Below, in pieces: positions 20,614 through 31,515 of a stretch of 64,000 nucleotides of DNA. The notes beneath the pieces were generated by a model. That model was not told where the DNA came from. It saw nothing but the letters and a program-made list of their open reading frames with translations, and did not search any database. Numbering within the stretch: position 1 is the first letter of the stretch; each line of letters opens with the position of its first letter. The position numbers and the translations under genes were made by a program. This stretch comes from Branchiostoma floridae (taxonomy: Eukaryota; Chordata; Leptocardii; Amphioxiformes; Branchiostomatidae), in contig NC_049992.1 of the NCBI RefSeq assembly GCF_000003815.2, positions 4,786,481 through 4,850,480 of the forward strand, given 5' to 3'.

Positions 20614-22867
20614 ATGGAAAAACAAAAAGACTCGAGACCCAGCGAAGGACGCAAGGTGAGGAACTACTATTTAGCACTTTTTTGTCAACACAAAAATGAT
20701 AATAACGCAGGTCGGCGTCAGGTATATTTTACAGGTAGAACGGTTCCATGTCGCGTGTTATACGTGTGCCGATTAAGAACAGGGTATGAAAACATTGATA
20801 TCAACATAAGTTTGACATGTTTTATTTCACCCACAGTCCTCCAAGCCCATCATGGAAAAGCGACGACGGGCCCGCATCAACGACAGTTTAAACCAGCTGA
20901 AGACGCTGATTTTGGACGCGCTTAAGAAAGATGTAAGTAGTCTGTGTTTCCTTATCAATTTCTAGATACAACCAACGAAGTAACTTACGATTTATAGACT
21001 CATTTGCAAACACAGAAAAGGCTTCTTGACAAAGTTAATGTAGGCTCTTCCTGGTAACTAGACCGACGCGTCCCTGTACTTAATAGCGTCGGAACGGAAG
21101 TTCTGTTTAGAACGCAGATCTGTTTACTACGTGAGTAACAAAACTATAGTGGAGCGATGACACACGACAAGCACTTGTCTGTAACAATCTGACGAGGAAA
21201 CAGTCCTACTTTACCGTCAAGTTTGATCAACAGGTGGTTGGCTGGGCGAGGCGTCGGGGTCTTAACGTTACATCGAGGCATGCTGAATACATGTTCTATT
21301 TCCTGTTGCGTTCTCAGAGCTCGCGTCATTCCAAACTGGAGAAGGCTGACATCTTGGAGATGACCGTCAAACATCTAAGGAACCTGCAGAGACAACATGT
21401 GGCTGGTAGGCTATGTTTTATGTCACGAAAATGTCTTATTAATATATGTAATACTAAGCAACGCTATTAAGTAGAACCTGACTCCAGAGAAGAGTATAAA
21501 GATGGTAAACATTACGACGACAGATAGGCTTGTACAGTAGAATTTTGTCTTTAAACAACTTGCCCATTATTTCCAAAGGCTTTGGGAAGTTGTCTAGTAG
21601 ACAAATTGGCGCCTGTGACAGGTTTAATGCGTCCCAAGTTGCTATGGATACCGACTGTCTAACATATGTTATCAGGACGGTTCCGTCATTACAGGATCTG
21701 ACTGGCGTTGCTGTAATTGTACTGGGACCACTGTAGTCTCTACCAGGCTCCACAGGTCGCTGGGAAAACAGCATAAATTGGCTAAATAGAAAGATAAAAT
21801 GCTAGAAGAATTAGCCGGCCTGATGTACAGCTTGTGGCATGTTATCTGTCTATTTAGTACTTTTGTTAGATATTTTTGGAGCGACCTATGGAGCCTGGCA
21901 GAGGCTAGGACCATTGTACGATTTCTGCTTATCAACTTGTTGGCTGCTATTTGTTTAGGTCAAGACGATGTGGCATTTGCTTAATGTCAACAAATAGAAG
22001 AACAAATATTATACAAAAGTGCCAGTTGTTGGTATCTGAGATTGTTGGTACTTATTGTTGTTGTTGTTTTGTTGTTGTTTTTTAATAGCGGCCGTAAGCA
22101 CAGACCCGAATGTTCTCGGACAGTACCGCGCGGGTTTTAACGAGTGTATGACGGAGGTGAGCAGTTTCCTTGGTTCCGCCAGTACCGTGGAGACTGAGGT
22201 GCACCAGAGACTCCTGAACCACCTAGCGGGCTGCTGCCACACCGTCAGTCCCGTCACATCCACCTACACCAGCCCCACCGTCCCGCCAGCCGCGTCCGGC
22301 CCGGCCATGGCGCACGGGCGGCCCGTCCAGGTCCAGGTCCCCGCCGCGGCCTCCTCCGCCACCCTCCCCGTGGCCGCCAGCGTGAATCTTCCGAGACCCA
22401 ACCTCCAGCTCTCCCCTCCGGAAGCGTCCTGCTCCCAGCCGCCGCTCCAAGCGAAAGTCTACGGCGGAATCCCGCTGGTGTCCGGGCAGATCGGCGGGGG
22501 CGAGCCGGTGGCGGTGCTCCTGCCGAGCCAAGTCTTCTCAGGCGGACAGATGCCGAGTCATCTCATCCCGGTCTACACCAACCCCACTGTCCTCACGGGG
22601 GCCAGTTATGCTCCTCCAACCGGACTGTTACCCCAGAGCGGGCCCATACAGCCGTCCGCACAGGAACCAACCGTGTCCAGTATCCCCCCGGCTATGAACA
22701 TTATGGGACTGCCGACTAGCAGCGCGCCGACAGCGACGCAGGTCGTCCACGTGCCCATGTCGGCAGCGTCGGCGTCCCAACCGGTGCCGCCAAACGCCAG
22801 ACCCGCCAACCAGCAAGCTCCACCCGTCCAACCTGCCGAGCCCGAGAAAATGTGGAGACCTTGGTGA
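20614..22867 (+). CDS. Hairy: Hairy/HES bHLH-Orange transcriptional repressor, 4 exons
   Basis: Exons are 20614-20655, 20837-20932, 21318-21405 and 22089-22867. Joined, they give 334 aa with GT-AG introns in phases 0, 0 and 1. Residues 15-75 form the bHLH: a Hairy-type basic region [13 protein letters not shown] with the family proline, helix 1 [14 protein letters not shown], a short loop, and helix 2 [19 protein letters not shown]. Residues about 84-128 are the Orange domain ([15 protein letters not shown] through HLAGCC). A long Pro/Ala/Ser-rich tail ends in MWRPW, the Groucho/TLE-binding peptide. Proteins of this family act in the nucleus as Notch-induced DNA-binding repressors. The start is the first ATG (context CCGCCATGG) and precedes the bHLH by 14 codons, as in other HES proteins. 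Amphioxus has several Hairy genes and I cannot say which one this is. Confidence 0.95.
21734..21907. mobile_element. family D hairpin MITE in Hairy intron 3
   Basis: Ends are TAGTCTCTACCAGGCTCCAC and GGAGCCTGGCAGAGGCTA. The flanks GGACCACTG and GGACCATTG agree at 8 of 9 positions, a 9-bp target duplication. The element is non-coding and leaves the splice sites intact. Confidence 0.8.
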
Positions 22868-23455
22868 TGAAATTTACATTTTGTAGCCTGGGTACCATCC
22901 GGATAGCAGCTCGCTCCGGCGTTTGTTACATAGCTACATATAGTCGCTTCTCGCTTTGACATTCGTTATACACTATATACAGTCGCATCTCGCTCTAACT
23001 TTTGTCATACACTTTATACAGTCGCTTCTCACTCCGAATTTTATTATACTCTATATACAGTCGCTTCTCTGCTAATTTTTCCACGAAAAAAGAGTTGATT
23101 ATATAATTCCCCAGACAGGTAGCAGAAGTGAACGTAGGAGTAAACTACAAACCGGATGGTACCCAGGCTAGACATTTTGAGCGTTGACATATCTTTTTTT
23201 TCGAATTTCTTATTGAATCAAATTGTAAAGATGTATAGAGTGTATATACAGGAAAAATATGTTTTTGTGTGAACCATTGAATAATCATAAATGCCGTGTA
23301 TTTGAACCAGTGTCAGTCGAAACTTAAGTACTGGAGAAATATGTTATTTTTTGTACCTTGTGATCATGAATTCATGATGATGTGTATCTGAACAAGTGTG
23401 TGTTGCAATTTCCTTGCCTCGAGGCAAGGGGTGAATAAATGTGACCAAAAGTTAT
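22868..23455 (+). other. Hairy 3' UTR and polyadenylation signal
   Basis: AATAAA at 23434-23439 is the first good polyadenylation signal after the stop, giving a UTR of roughly 590 nt. About half of it is the inverted-repeat element at 22884-23170. Confidence 0.6.
22884..23170. mobile_element. inverted-repeat element inside the Hairy 3' UTR
   Basis: TAGCCTGGGTACCATCCGGA at the left pairs with CCGGATGGTACCCAGGCTA at the right. The interior (22941-23075) is about 3.5 tandem copies of a roughly 42-bp unit with TATATACAGTCGCTTCTC. It starts 17 bases after the stop codon. If transcribed, the arms would form a stable stem in the mRNA. Confidence 0.75.
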
Positions 23456-23570
23456 ATGGCTTCTCCTTATGATTTAGCAATGGTCTATTTTTGTAGACGA
23501 TAGTAGCACATTCTTAGATACATACATCTACAGTAAGATGGCACGTCTAAAACGTAAGTCAGATCCAGCT

Positions 23571-23597
23571 ACTAGTACTACTAGTACTACTAGCATA
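23571..23597. repeat. TACTAG microsatellite
   Basis: A short run of ACTAGT/ACT repeats. Confidence 0.6.
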
Positions 23598-23610
23598 AAC
23601 AGTACAGCCA

Positions 23611-23740
23611 ACTAGCCTCCCTAGTAGGCTATCTGTGCTTTCTTTTCGTCTTTTTGGGCTCATAATACACTTTTGCTGACCGTTTCTTTTGTACTGGGTC
23701 TCTTGTGTCGCTGGCCAACAGTCAACCCTTTATTAGCTAG
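23611..23740. mobile_element. family A MITE, left half only
   Basis: TAGCCTCCCTAGTAGGCTAT and TTGGGCTCATAATACACTTT match the family's left arm. The right arm is missing. Confidence 0.55.
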
Positions 23741-23834
23741 GGCATCGTCCTCCGTTGTAACCACCGACTCGTTTTTTTTTTCGTGGTGAGCAAGCGAAAA
23801 GATTTAGCGGTAAACTTGGGAGGATGGTAACCCT

Positions 23835-23968
23835 TAATCTCCAAGCAGATCCTACGGTGCCATAAGATAGTATCAAAGCTGGTCAGGGACTATAGCCGGC
23901 TAAGGGAGTCAAACGGGCACCGGAGTTTGATACTATACATAACGCACCGTGGATCTGGTTCGAGATTA
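23835..23968. mobile_element. family C hairpin MITE with 9-bp target duplication
   Basis: Ends are TAATCTCCAAGCAGATCC and GGATCTGGTTCGAGATTA. GGTAACCCT is repeated exactly on both sides. The interior is almost identical to the copy at 4044, so this copy is relatively young. Confidence 0.85.
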
Positions 23969-24277
23969 GGTAACCCTGTAGATGACCACTTCGGACAGAC
24001 AATAGTAGGCAGTTGGTCACCAAATACGGGATCTTAATTTAAGTCTTGCACGAGCGGTAAAATCATCTAAAAGGTCACCAAAGTAAAATTACAATAGACA
24101 GATGGTGTCCATTTTATTTCCCGTATTTCCACAGTACACATGGTCCCACATGTTCCCGTAGTTAACGAGAGGTCACGGACGAAAAAAAAATTCCAAGCGA
24201 AACCCGTAAAAAATAAAGGGTTCCTTTTTCAACCTCCTTGCTTAACCTCAGAACAGTCAGTCATTGTAATACAACAC
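23969..24277. other. unassigned spacer between MITEs
   Basis: No gene or repeat family is recognised. Confidence 0.3.
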
Positions 24278-24468
24278 TACTCTCCAAGCAGAGGTTCGAC
24301 TTTGGCTGTTAACGTTTTTTATAGGTTTTTATCAGGCTTTCTAATTTGTAATGGTTTCTCTATGTTCGCTGGAAGACATAGAGAAAACAAGTTCAAAATA
24401 GAAAGTCGATAAAAGAGGCCAAACAACACGTCCAAAGCAGTCGGAGCCGAACCTCTGCTTGGAGAGTA
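24278..24468. mobile_element. family B hairpin MITE
   Basis: Ends are TACTCTCCAAGCAGAGGTTC and GAACCTCTGCTTGGAGAGTA. The flanks ATACAACAC and CCACAACAC match at 7 of 9 bases. Long imperfect arms have AGGCTTTCTA facing TAGAAAGTC. Confidence 0.8.
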
Positions 24469-24886
24469 CCACAACACACCTAGTCCGGCCATAGGGTTTA
24501 TAACAGGGCGAAAAGAGTCAATATTTAGCGTTTGAAACGTCTGACGTATGCGTTGTCATCGCAACGGGGAGGGAACAAGTAACTTTTGTGTTCCTTCCGG
24601 CCAGCACGCGGTAAACAAGGTGACATTGTCGATGTAATGAAGGAAGTGCCTCTCTGATCTCCAAGCAGATGTAAGGGTGAAAGATCGTGATGTTTTACGA
24701 CGATTTGGTCTCTGTCAGTCAAGTCATCACATCTGTCATTCAGTGTCAGAGAGGTGCGCTCGAATTTTTTAAATCTAAAAAAAAATGAAATCCCTCGTGA
24801 TACAAGTAGAAGCCTGTGTGATATCGTAAAATATGGACCGGTATACTACACAGCACACCCGCATCGAACTCAGGTATGGTACAATT
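24469..24886. other. unassigned spacer
   Basis: A weak inverted repeat around 24650-24755 (TCTCTGATCTCCAAGCAG and GTCAGAGAGG) may be another decayed hairpin element. No gene is seen. Confidence 0.3.
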
Positions 24887-25111
24887 AAGGGCGTGATCAC
24901 ATAGATCGTGAGATCGTCGTACGATCACTAACCTCTGGTATTTTGGAGGACAAAAATGTACGTCTCCTGCAAAGTTAAACTATCTTTGTACATAAAATGC
25001 AGTTTTGGATCCATGTTGGTGGTTGCAATTGGTTCTGTCACGGCCTGCTTGAAATTCCCATACATGGCATCAAAATCGTACGACAGTCGCACGACCTGTG
25101 ACCGCGCCCTT
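24887..25111. mobile_element. family H hairpin MITE, full length
   Basis: Ends are AAGGGCGTGATCACATAGAT and GTGACCGCGCCCTT. Further paired blocks are CGTACGATC and ATCGTACGACAG. The interior TTTTGGATCCATGTTGGTGG is shared with the copy at 10141. Confidence 0.8.
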
Positions 25112-25713
25112 ACCCAACATCATAAGTGTAGCAAAAGTGAAGTAGCATAAGTGGTAACACGAGATGAAGAAGACCCATCTGCTTGTAGATGACAACCTCT
25201 CTGTTGTTAGGGCGATGTGGAAATCTGGCTTCAACTCTCCTGAAGTAACGTTCGAAATAACAACGTATGATAATAAGCGATTAGGACACAGGCCTACAGA
25301 ACAGAATGTAACGATTTGTGTTTGCTAATAACATCAGGTATGTGGAGACGGGTTAGAATGCAGAGTATCTATTTTTAGCAAACTACCTCTTTTGATAGTT
25401 GTCATTTTGTTAAGTTCAAGTTTCAGACGGACAGATGTAGTTTCTTTGTGATCCGCTAATTTGACCTCGTAGCGTATTTTGAGCACAACTCGTTTACCTG
25501 CCTCTCATCAAAATTTAGCCAAACTAATTTCTCAAGTTTCTAGTTTTAGAATTTAGAAACTAAGCGTCTCTTTGCCCTCTCTTTCGTTTCCTTGAAATAA
25601 ACTAAGAGTAATTGTGTTAAGGCTCGCTTTGTGACAGAAGCAGACACGCGGTGGCATTTTTAGACAGAAGGTCAAACTTCTACAGAGGAAATATAACCTT
25701 GGCAATGTGTTTT
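25112..25713. other. unassigned intergenic sequence
   Basis: No recognisable gene or repeat. Confidence 0.3.
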
Positions 25714-25980
25714 GTGGCGTCGGGCGTGGCGTAACTGGTAGAACGTTCGGCTCGGAACCTAGAGGTTCAGAGTTCGATCCCCACCGTGCCCCCGACGTTG
25801 TTCCCTTGAGAAAGACACTTTACACGACCTTCCTCACTTCACCCAGGTGTAAAAATTGGTACCTTCTGTCTGTACCGTGTATGTGGCACTGTTAATATAC
25901 CAAATAAGTTATAAGTTACCAAAACTAGAGTGCAGTGCCACATTGTCCTCGTCTGTCCAAAAGCAAAATAGAAAAAAAAC
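25714..25980 (+). mobile_element. tRNA-derived SINE
   Basis: A tRNA-like head has an A-box TGGCGTAACTGGTAGAACG and a B-box GAGTTCGATCC about 30 bases later. The body follows (CGACGTTGTTCCCTTGAGAA, CTTTACACGACCTTCCTCAC, CACCCAGGTGTAAAAATTGG) and ends in AATAGAAAAAAAA. A second, inverted copy at 33539-33829 matches over its whole length. The Pol III boxes make it transcribable, but the tRNA fold is imperfect and no functional tRNA is called. It is dependent on a LINE for movement. Confidence 0.8.
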
Positions 25981-26054
25981 TAGAGGTGTTTGGCCCAGAC
26001 CCCAGAGGTCCGTGCCGTCCTGGGTTCGTATCCCCAAGCATGCTCAGATGCTGT

Positions 26055-26240
26055 TAGTCTCCACCAGGGTTTCCTACGGGGGTGTGGGGACCGTAGAATT
26101 CGATTGGCCAGGGGAGTCAGTCCAGTTTAAGCTAAATGTTTCCCTCTGGCTGCGCGGCCGGCCAACTCCTCTGGAAGCAATACTCCTCAGGCAAATTATT
26201 CTCCCTGTAACAGCCAGTGTAGTCAGTCTGGTAGAGACTA
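26055..26240. mobile_element. family D hairpin MITE with 9-bp target duplication
   Basis: Ends are TAGTCTCCACCAGG and TCTGGTAGAGACTA. AGATGCTGT flanks both sides exactly. The inner arms GGCCAGGGGAGTCAG and CTCCTCTGG are partly preserved. Confidence 0.8.
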
Positions 26241-27033
26241 AGATGCTGTGCCCTCAGTTGAAAATGAGAAGCTAACTTCGATTTTGGATGCCTTTCGCAT
26301 CGGACGTAAATGAGGCCCCGCGTTTGAGGAGACCCAATATTCGAGCACGTTAAAGACTCCATCACACTTTTTAAAAAGAGTAAGGGTCCGTCCCGGTGTG
26401 AGTGGATGAAATGAATCTGTTCGGATATACAGCTTTTTCAGTACAGCTAGTTCAGTACAAACCTGGTGTTACTCCATGAGTACCGGGTATGTAATACAAA
26501 CAAACAAACAAACAAACAAACACCAAACCGTTCCATCACACTAATAAGTATGACCCTAACTCTACTATTGCATGATTATAGACTACCGAATCCTAGCCTG
26601 GGAACAACAGCGGGAGGAGAACATTTACTTACAGATCGGTAAAGCTGTGGAATATGATACCTAGAGATTTGAAGATCGTCTCTGACACCCGATTGTTCAA
26701 GAGGATGATATGCCAATTTTACGGATCATAATGGTTTTTAGTGGATATCACAGATGTGCCCTTCGACCCCACTCGTGATTTTAGACTTAATGTATGTCTG
26801 ATTTGTATCTGAGTGTATGTTATTGTATCTGTTTATGTAGTTGTATATACTGTATGTTTTTTTATCGTACATGTATGAGCCATGGAGGATTTGCTCAATC
26901 TGAGCTAAAAGACATCCCAATAAACTCAACTCAATGGTAAGAAACGTCGGTAGAGAATAAAAAGAGGTTCACAGATTCACATCATTCTGATACAGAGTTA
27001 GCCTGAAAGTCATTCTGGTCAGTTTACCGGGGC
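26241..27033. other. unassigned, LINE tail at right
   Basis: A CAAA microsatellite lies at 26497-26523. The stretch 26750-26935 ends CATCCCAATAAACTCAACTCAA, a likely retroposon tail on the plus strand. No gene is supported. Confidence 0.35.
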
Positions 27034-27133
27034 TAACCTCCATGCAGATCTATCCGCGGGCAAAGACAGTATCCAAATGAGTAAACAGTATCCAATTTGA
27101 TACTGTCTTTGCCCCTGTTAGATCTGCTTGATT
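27034..27133. mobile_element. family C-like hairpin, short variant
   Basis: TAACCTCCATGCAGATC pairs with GATCTGCTTG. The interior GGCAAAGACAGTATCC faces GATACTGTCTTTGCC. The terminus is less conserved than in other copies. Confidence 0.6.
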
Positions 27134-27275
27134 TGAAACAGTTTAGACAAACAAGAAGTTCTTTTGCAGAATATTCAAACATGAATGAATGTAAAGAGTG
27201 AAATATATTAGAAGACGTAGACGCTTTCTAGAGTCATTTGTCAATTTCTCTCTGTTTATATTTCAAGACAGTACA

Positions 27276-27463
27276 TATTCAAATACATATCAATCTCTAC
27301 ATCTGGATAAAAAAACGGAGATTTACTTCAGAACTTTTCGAGTGACATCCATTCCTCAGCCTAGAGTAGAGACACTGAAGAAGAGTGATGGATGTCACTT
27401 GAAACGCCCGGAAGTAAATCTTCGTTTTTTATCCAGTTGTAGAGATCGAATTCTATTTGAATG
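27276..27463. mobile_element. family G long hairpin
   Basis: TTCAAATACATATCAATCTC faces GAGATCGAATTCTATTTGAA. Inner arms are CTGGATAAAAAAACGGAG and CGTTTTTTATCCAG, and GTGACATCCATTC faces GATGGATGTCACT. A second copy lies in an intron of the astacin gene at 50640-50822. Confidence 0.75.
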
Positions 27464-27719
27464 TTGTTTACCTGGATGTCTAACTTTCGTAAGCGTATCG
27501 AGGCAGTACAGTTTTATTGAAATGGCACGTTTGATGTGGGAACTCACCAAGCCTTGAACCAAACTTTGTATCTTTGTCCTGTTTCACTATACGGTGATCA
27601 CGCAACGAACTGGCTGTAACATAAACTGAATTGTGTAATCATTGACTTCAAAATGTGAATATAATGCAAGCTGCAAAGGTATGACCAAGAAAACACACAG
27701 TAAGCGCAAAAAAAAATTA

Positions 27720-28176
27720 GTTTCATATGAAACAAGCTTTATTGACACGACAGAAAGTGGTCAAATATAAACTACAAAAAAGTGGGTACAGAACAAATCT
27801 TCAAACTCTACTAACTAAACAATATAGAATAATAAGAAACCTCCATACCATCAAGGTATGGAGCTAAACATGGGTGTCACTATCTTTCTTATCACAAAGC
27901 GATATTTTATATATTTGCCTATCTTAGCATTATGAGGGCTGTCGGAACTAAATCGATGACATTTGTTGAGCGCTCTGCCGAATCACGCGGTTGCAGCGTG
28001 GTGTCAGTGAGGTTGCCACCCGAGTTACGCAGGGAAGTTGTGGACTTCTTAATATTAAGTTTATATGAAGTGGAAACTGCGAAAAATAAATTGCGAACAG
28101 TCTCTTCACTATTCACATTGAACTCTGCTTTGTTCTGAATGTTGCATAATTGGTAATTCACAGAATTTTCCACCAA
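27720..28176 (-). other. possible minus-strand 3' exon and polyadenylation signal
   Basis: Read on the minus strand, an 85-aa open frame (28176-27919) is followed by about 180 nt and then CAATAAAGCTTG at about 27740. The protein is not recognised. This could be the end of an unknown gene or a retroposon tail. A small perfect hairpin CTCCATACC..GGTATGGAG is at 27841-27863. Confidence 0.25.
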
Positions 28177-28219
28177 AAAATGGTCTCTTTCGTAGACTTC
28201 TAAGGGCGCTTTCGTTTGT

Positions 28220-28256
28220 TTTGTGTGTGCGTGTGTGTGTGTGTGGGGGGGGGGGT
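28220..28256. repeat. TG microsatellite with G-run
   Basis: A GTGTGTGTGTGTGTG run followed by GGGGGGGGGG. Confidence 0.7.
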
Positions 28257-28448
28257 ATTTATATTGTATTGTCTTTCACTCGTCCCACGGCAGAATATGG
28301 CCCGTGTTGAAGATAAAACCGAGGCCCCTAGTTCTAAGTCTGTAAAGGAGACTACGGTTTTACAGTGAACCTAATCTGGAAGGGAGTCAAAGGTGGAATC
28401 ACTGATGAATCAATCATACGTCAATGTCCTATGACTATGCTAACTGTA

Positions 28449-28930
28449 AAGGTGGGTTCACACGTGTGCATATATTCATACAGAACGTGGGACAGTTCAT
28501 TAATCACTGCCTTCAAAGAAGAAGTCAAACCCGACAATAGTATTTATAATATCATGTAGTTGATTAGACACTAGTTTTACTTCTCTCAGTTCTTGAGACT
28601 TTTTATGCAATTAGCCCTCGGGCGTGATTTGGAAATAAACTATTACAATGTATATTCAAGTCCGTTTGAGATCCAATATGGACGTTTTAGCCTCTACCAG
28701 GCTCCACAGGTCGGTGAGAAAAATAATAGAAATTGAAAAAATACAGACTGCAGATAACTTGCCAACGAAATCAACTGTTTGCAACCCATACTCCCCCGAC
28801 AGCTAACTTCTCTGGCATGTTATGTGTTAATATTTGTTCAATTTCGACTATTTTTTCAGCGACCTGCGGCTTAGAATTCCATATGAACCTGAAACGGACT
28901 TGAATATACACACACGTGTGGACCAAGCTC
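28449..28930. mobile_element. long hairpin element (family D core) split by a retroposon tail
   Basis: The left end AAGGTGGGTTCACACGTGTG faces CACACGTGTGGACCAAGCT. From about 28480 to 28655 foreign sequence ends GCAATTAGCCCTCGGGCGTG then AAATAAAC, a retroposon 3' end also seen at about 46100. The family D core resumes at TTTTAGCCTCTACCAGGCTC. Confidence 0.65.
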
Positions 28931-28941
28931 TACATTGATTG

Positions 28942-29330
28942 ATTAAACAAGATAGAAGACGAGTGTCATTTTATTGTTGACTGTTCACAATACAACAATG
29001 AGAGAAATATGTTCTTCAATTATGTAAAAGATAAGTTCCCATGCTTTCCATATCTAAATAACACTGAAAAATTTGCATTTCTCATACAATTAGACAAACC
29101 ATGTATTCTAAACTCCACCTGCAACTTCATTTACAATTGTTTTAAGAAGCGAGAAGAAATTGAACCTGTGTATACTAGTACTAGTATACTTTAGACTTTG
29201 TAGTCTTAGTCATGTATGACACCCTACACAAATTGTACTTCACTTGGAGATGTATCCTATTCACCTTGACTTGTACTAAGCTTGTCAGAAAGCAAAAAAG
29301 TACAATAAAGGTCTTCATTCATTCATTGAC
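28942..29330 (+). mobile_element. LINE fragment: C-terminus of reverse-transcriptase ORF and 3' UTR
   Basis: From 28945 one frame reads KIEDECHFIVDCSQYNNERN, followed by lengthy coding-like sequence to a stop near 29190. The pattern EDE.HF...C..Y...R is the conserved zinc-knuckle-like C-terminus of CR1/L2-type LINE ORF2. The UTR ends AATAAAGGTCTTCATTCATT, a microsatellite tail. The 5' part is absent, as in normal LINE truncation. Confidence 0.75.
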
Positions 29331-29405
29331 TCCCGTACAGGTAGAAGGTGAGCAAGAAATATCGCTGTCACTTAAGCTTCTTCCCCCATTAAACTAGGGC
29401 GGTGA

Positions 29406-29610
29406 TAGTCTCTACCAGACTCTGGATCGCTGGAAAATCGTAGAAATGGAACAAATAGAGAGGAATATAACCAGCCAGGGAACAGCTCGCGATCCTAGAT
29501 CCGTAGATCGCGTACTGTTCCCTGGCCGGTTATATTTCTCTGGCCGGCTTACTCCTCTATTTGTTCCATTTCTACGATTTTTCCAGCGATCCGGAGTCTG
29601 GTGGAGACTA
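29406..29610. mobile_element. family D hairpin MITE with 9-bp target duplication
   Basis: Ends are TAGTCTCTACCAGACTCTGG and CCGGAGTCTGGTGGAGACTA. GGGCGGTGA is repeated exactly on both sides. The arms are nearly perfect over 80 bases, with a loop around 29500, so this is a recent insertion. Confidence 0.9.
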
Positions 29611-30480
29611 GGGCGGTGACATGGCGACGACCTGTGATCAGACATATCGCTCAACGAATTTTGTAGATAAAAAAAAAAGAAATAAAATTTACCCCATATG
29701 TATATTGTTGTCTTTTCAGTCATATTTGATTTACCTCTTGCCTGATATTTCAATAATGATATGAAGGCATAGATCTACTCACATTTGATTCAGGTCACCG
29801 CTAGGTCACAGCGACGTCGTTGTGCGAGCGCCGTCTAGAGAAATGGGGGCCTTCACAGGTGTAAATATTTGGCATCGTCCCAAATTCGCGACCTTTTCCA
29901 GGTCTAGATGTCGAATCTTCGCATGAATTCAACGTTACATCGTGGACTGCTTTTCTAGAGCACTTCTAGAAGTTACGCATTTATTTGTGAGACGTTTTCC
30001 CAAACAAGACGTGAAACATTCCTTTATTAAATTAGCAGGTTAGTCAGCTTATAATTGAGACAAGGTAACTATCAATTTGTAATTGATAGGCCAGAAGAAC
30101 AGCATTCGTACGTAGCTTAGTCTTTGTTATCAAGGACGTTATATAAGGCCGTTATCTAAATATGCATGTCATATATATGACATAGAAACTCTTACAAAAT
30201 GGGGCACTTGAGTTCTAAAGGTATAGGATATATAAATACATTCATTGGATCTGCATAGCTATATCCACAGATGATACACACACATAGAAAGTTTACAACG
30301 TTTGACCCGTTGAGAACGACAATCGTTTCTACTTGTACTCCTAAATGAACGAAATATTTCTAGTATATTTCTTAGTTGATTACACTGATAACTGTTATCT
30401 CCAAATGACTTGAATGAGAGTCATTTGTGAACTTTTAGAACGTTTTATGGCAACGTTTACTTCAAGAAATAAACTTTATC
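29611..30480. other. unassigned, AT-rich
   Basis: A GAGCGCCGTCTAGAGAAATG block near 29827 also occurs near 10750 and 11362 and is probably the end of a dispersed element. No gene is seen. Confidence 0.3.
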
Positions 30481-30960
30481 GTCGGTTAACCCCCCAGGCA
30501 GCGATTTTCCCTGCTCATGATCACGTAAAATCTCGCGTTGTTTGGTCGTCACTTGACTGAGTGAGCACAGACAACTGGTGGAGGAGGGCGCGCCTGCCGT
30601 TTAGGGCAGGGTTCATCGGAATGTATTTATCTTGTTAAATATCTCCGGGCCTTCTGGCGTTCCTTTGTCCGCGTGATTTGCGCAGAAACATTAACTTCGT
30701 GGTTCCCACGAGGCGAGACAAAGGCGACCGAAGCCGCCGAATGCTTCAGTAATTATCTGGGGGCACGGAGGTCGTGAGAACGCGGGGACTCGTGGCGCGG
30801 CCCGAGATAATGCCGGGCCGCTATTGTTGTGTACACGGGGACTGACGTGTCGGACGTGTCAGGACGTATGTTAGACGTGAGGCGGACGTCATACCGGTAC
30901 GGAACCCTGTGTGTAGTGTTATAGCCCGAGACGCACACGCGCGTGGCAGGGACGGTAACG
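30480..30960. other. CpG-rich non-coding island
   Basis: GC-rich sequence in AT-rich surroundings, with GGTTCCCACGAG (a CSL-type core) near 30700. Possible regulatory DNA; no coding support. Confidence 0.25.
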
Positions 30961-30964
30961 CTAG

Positions 30965-31155
30965 TTCACCTTTATTCGCAGGGTAACCTATATCCGTTTT
31001 ATTAAAAAAAGTACTTAGGGATTTAACATCTACAGACTGGTTCAAAATGCGATGTTTCGAATACATTGCAATTTGAAACCACCTTCCGTCGACTTGATAT
31101 CCCTAGATACTAAAATTTTTAATGCAACGGATATAGGTTACCCCAGGGATAAATG
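30965..31155. mobile_element. family F hairpin element
   Basis: GGGTAACCTATATCCGTT faces AACGGATATAGGTTACCC, and GTTCACCTTTATTCGCA faces TAAATGTGAAC. The interior contains CCGTCGACTTGATATCCCTA. Confidence 0.75.
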
Positions 31156-31515
31156 TGAACCAGAGTTACCTTCAAGCAAGTACTGAAAGGAAACATCGTT
31201 ACTTTTGCCTCCCAACATCTGCTTGGAGATCAGCAGAGAGGATCGTCTGTAAAACATACAAGACGAGAAGCTCTAGCCTAGGTCTGTCAGGAGATGACAC
31301 AACACCCTCCTCAGAGAAAACAAAATATATGAGAAAGCAACAAAAAAGTCCCACCAAGAAACCTGATATTGAGGCTACTCATTTCCAAAGAGACGCGAGG
31401 GCCCGTTTTGCATGTTTTATTTCACAGACTTAGACTCGTGGCGAAGCTCGAGATAATTGTTATTATTGTTGTTGTGTACACAGGGACTGACGTGTCGGAC
31501 ATACCGGTACGGAAC

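Noticed and set aside
22223-22962. minus-strand open frames of 102-118 aa opposite Hairy exon 4
   Set aside because: They are antisense shadows of GC-rich Pro/Ala/Ser codons in the Hairy tail.
25718-25790. functional tRNA gene
   Set aside because: A- and B-boxes are present, but the stem pairs are imperfect and the sequence continues into a SINE body shared with 33539-33829.
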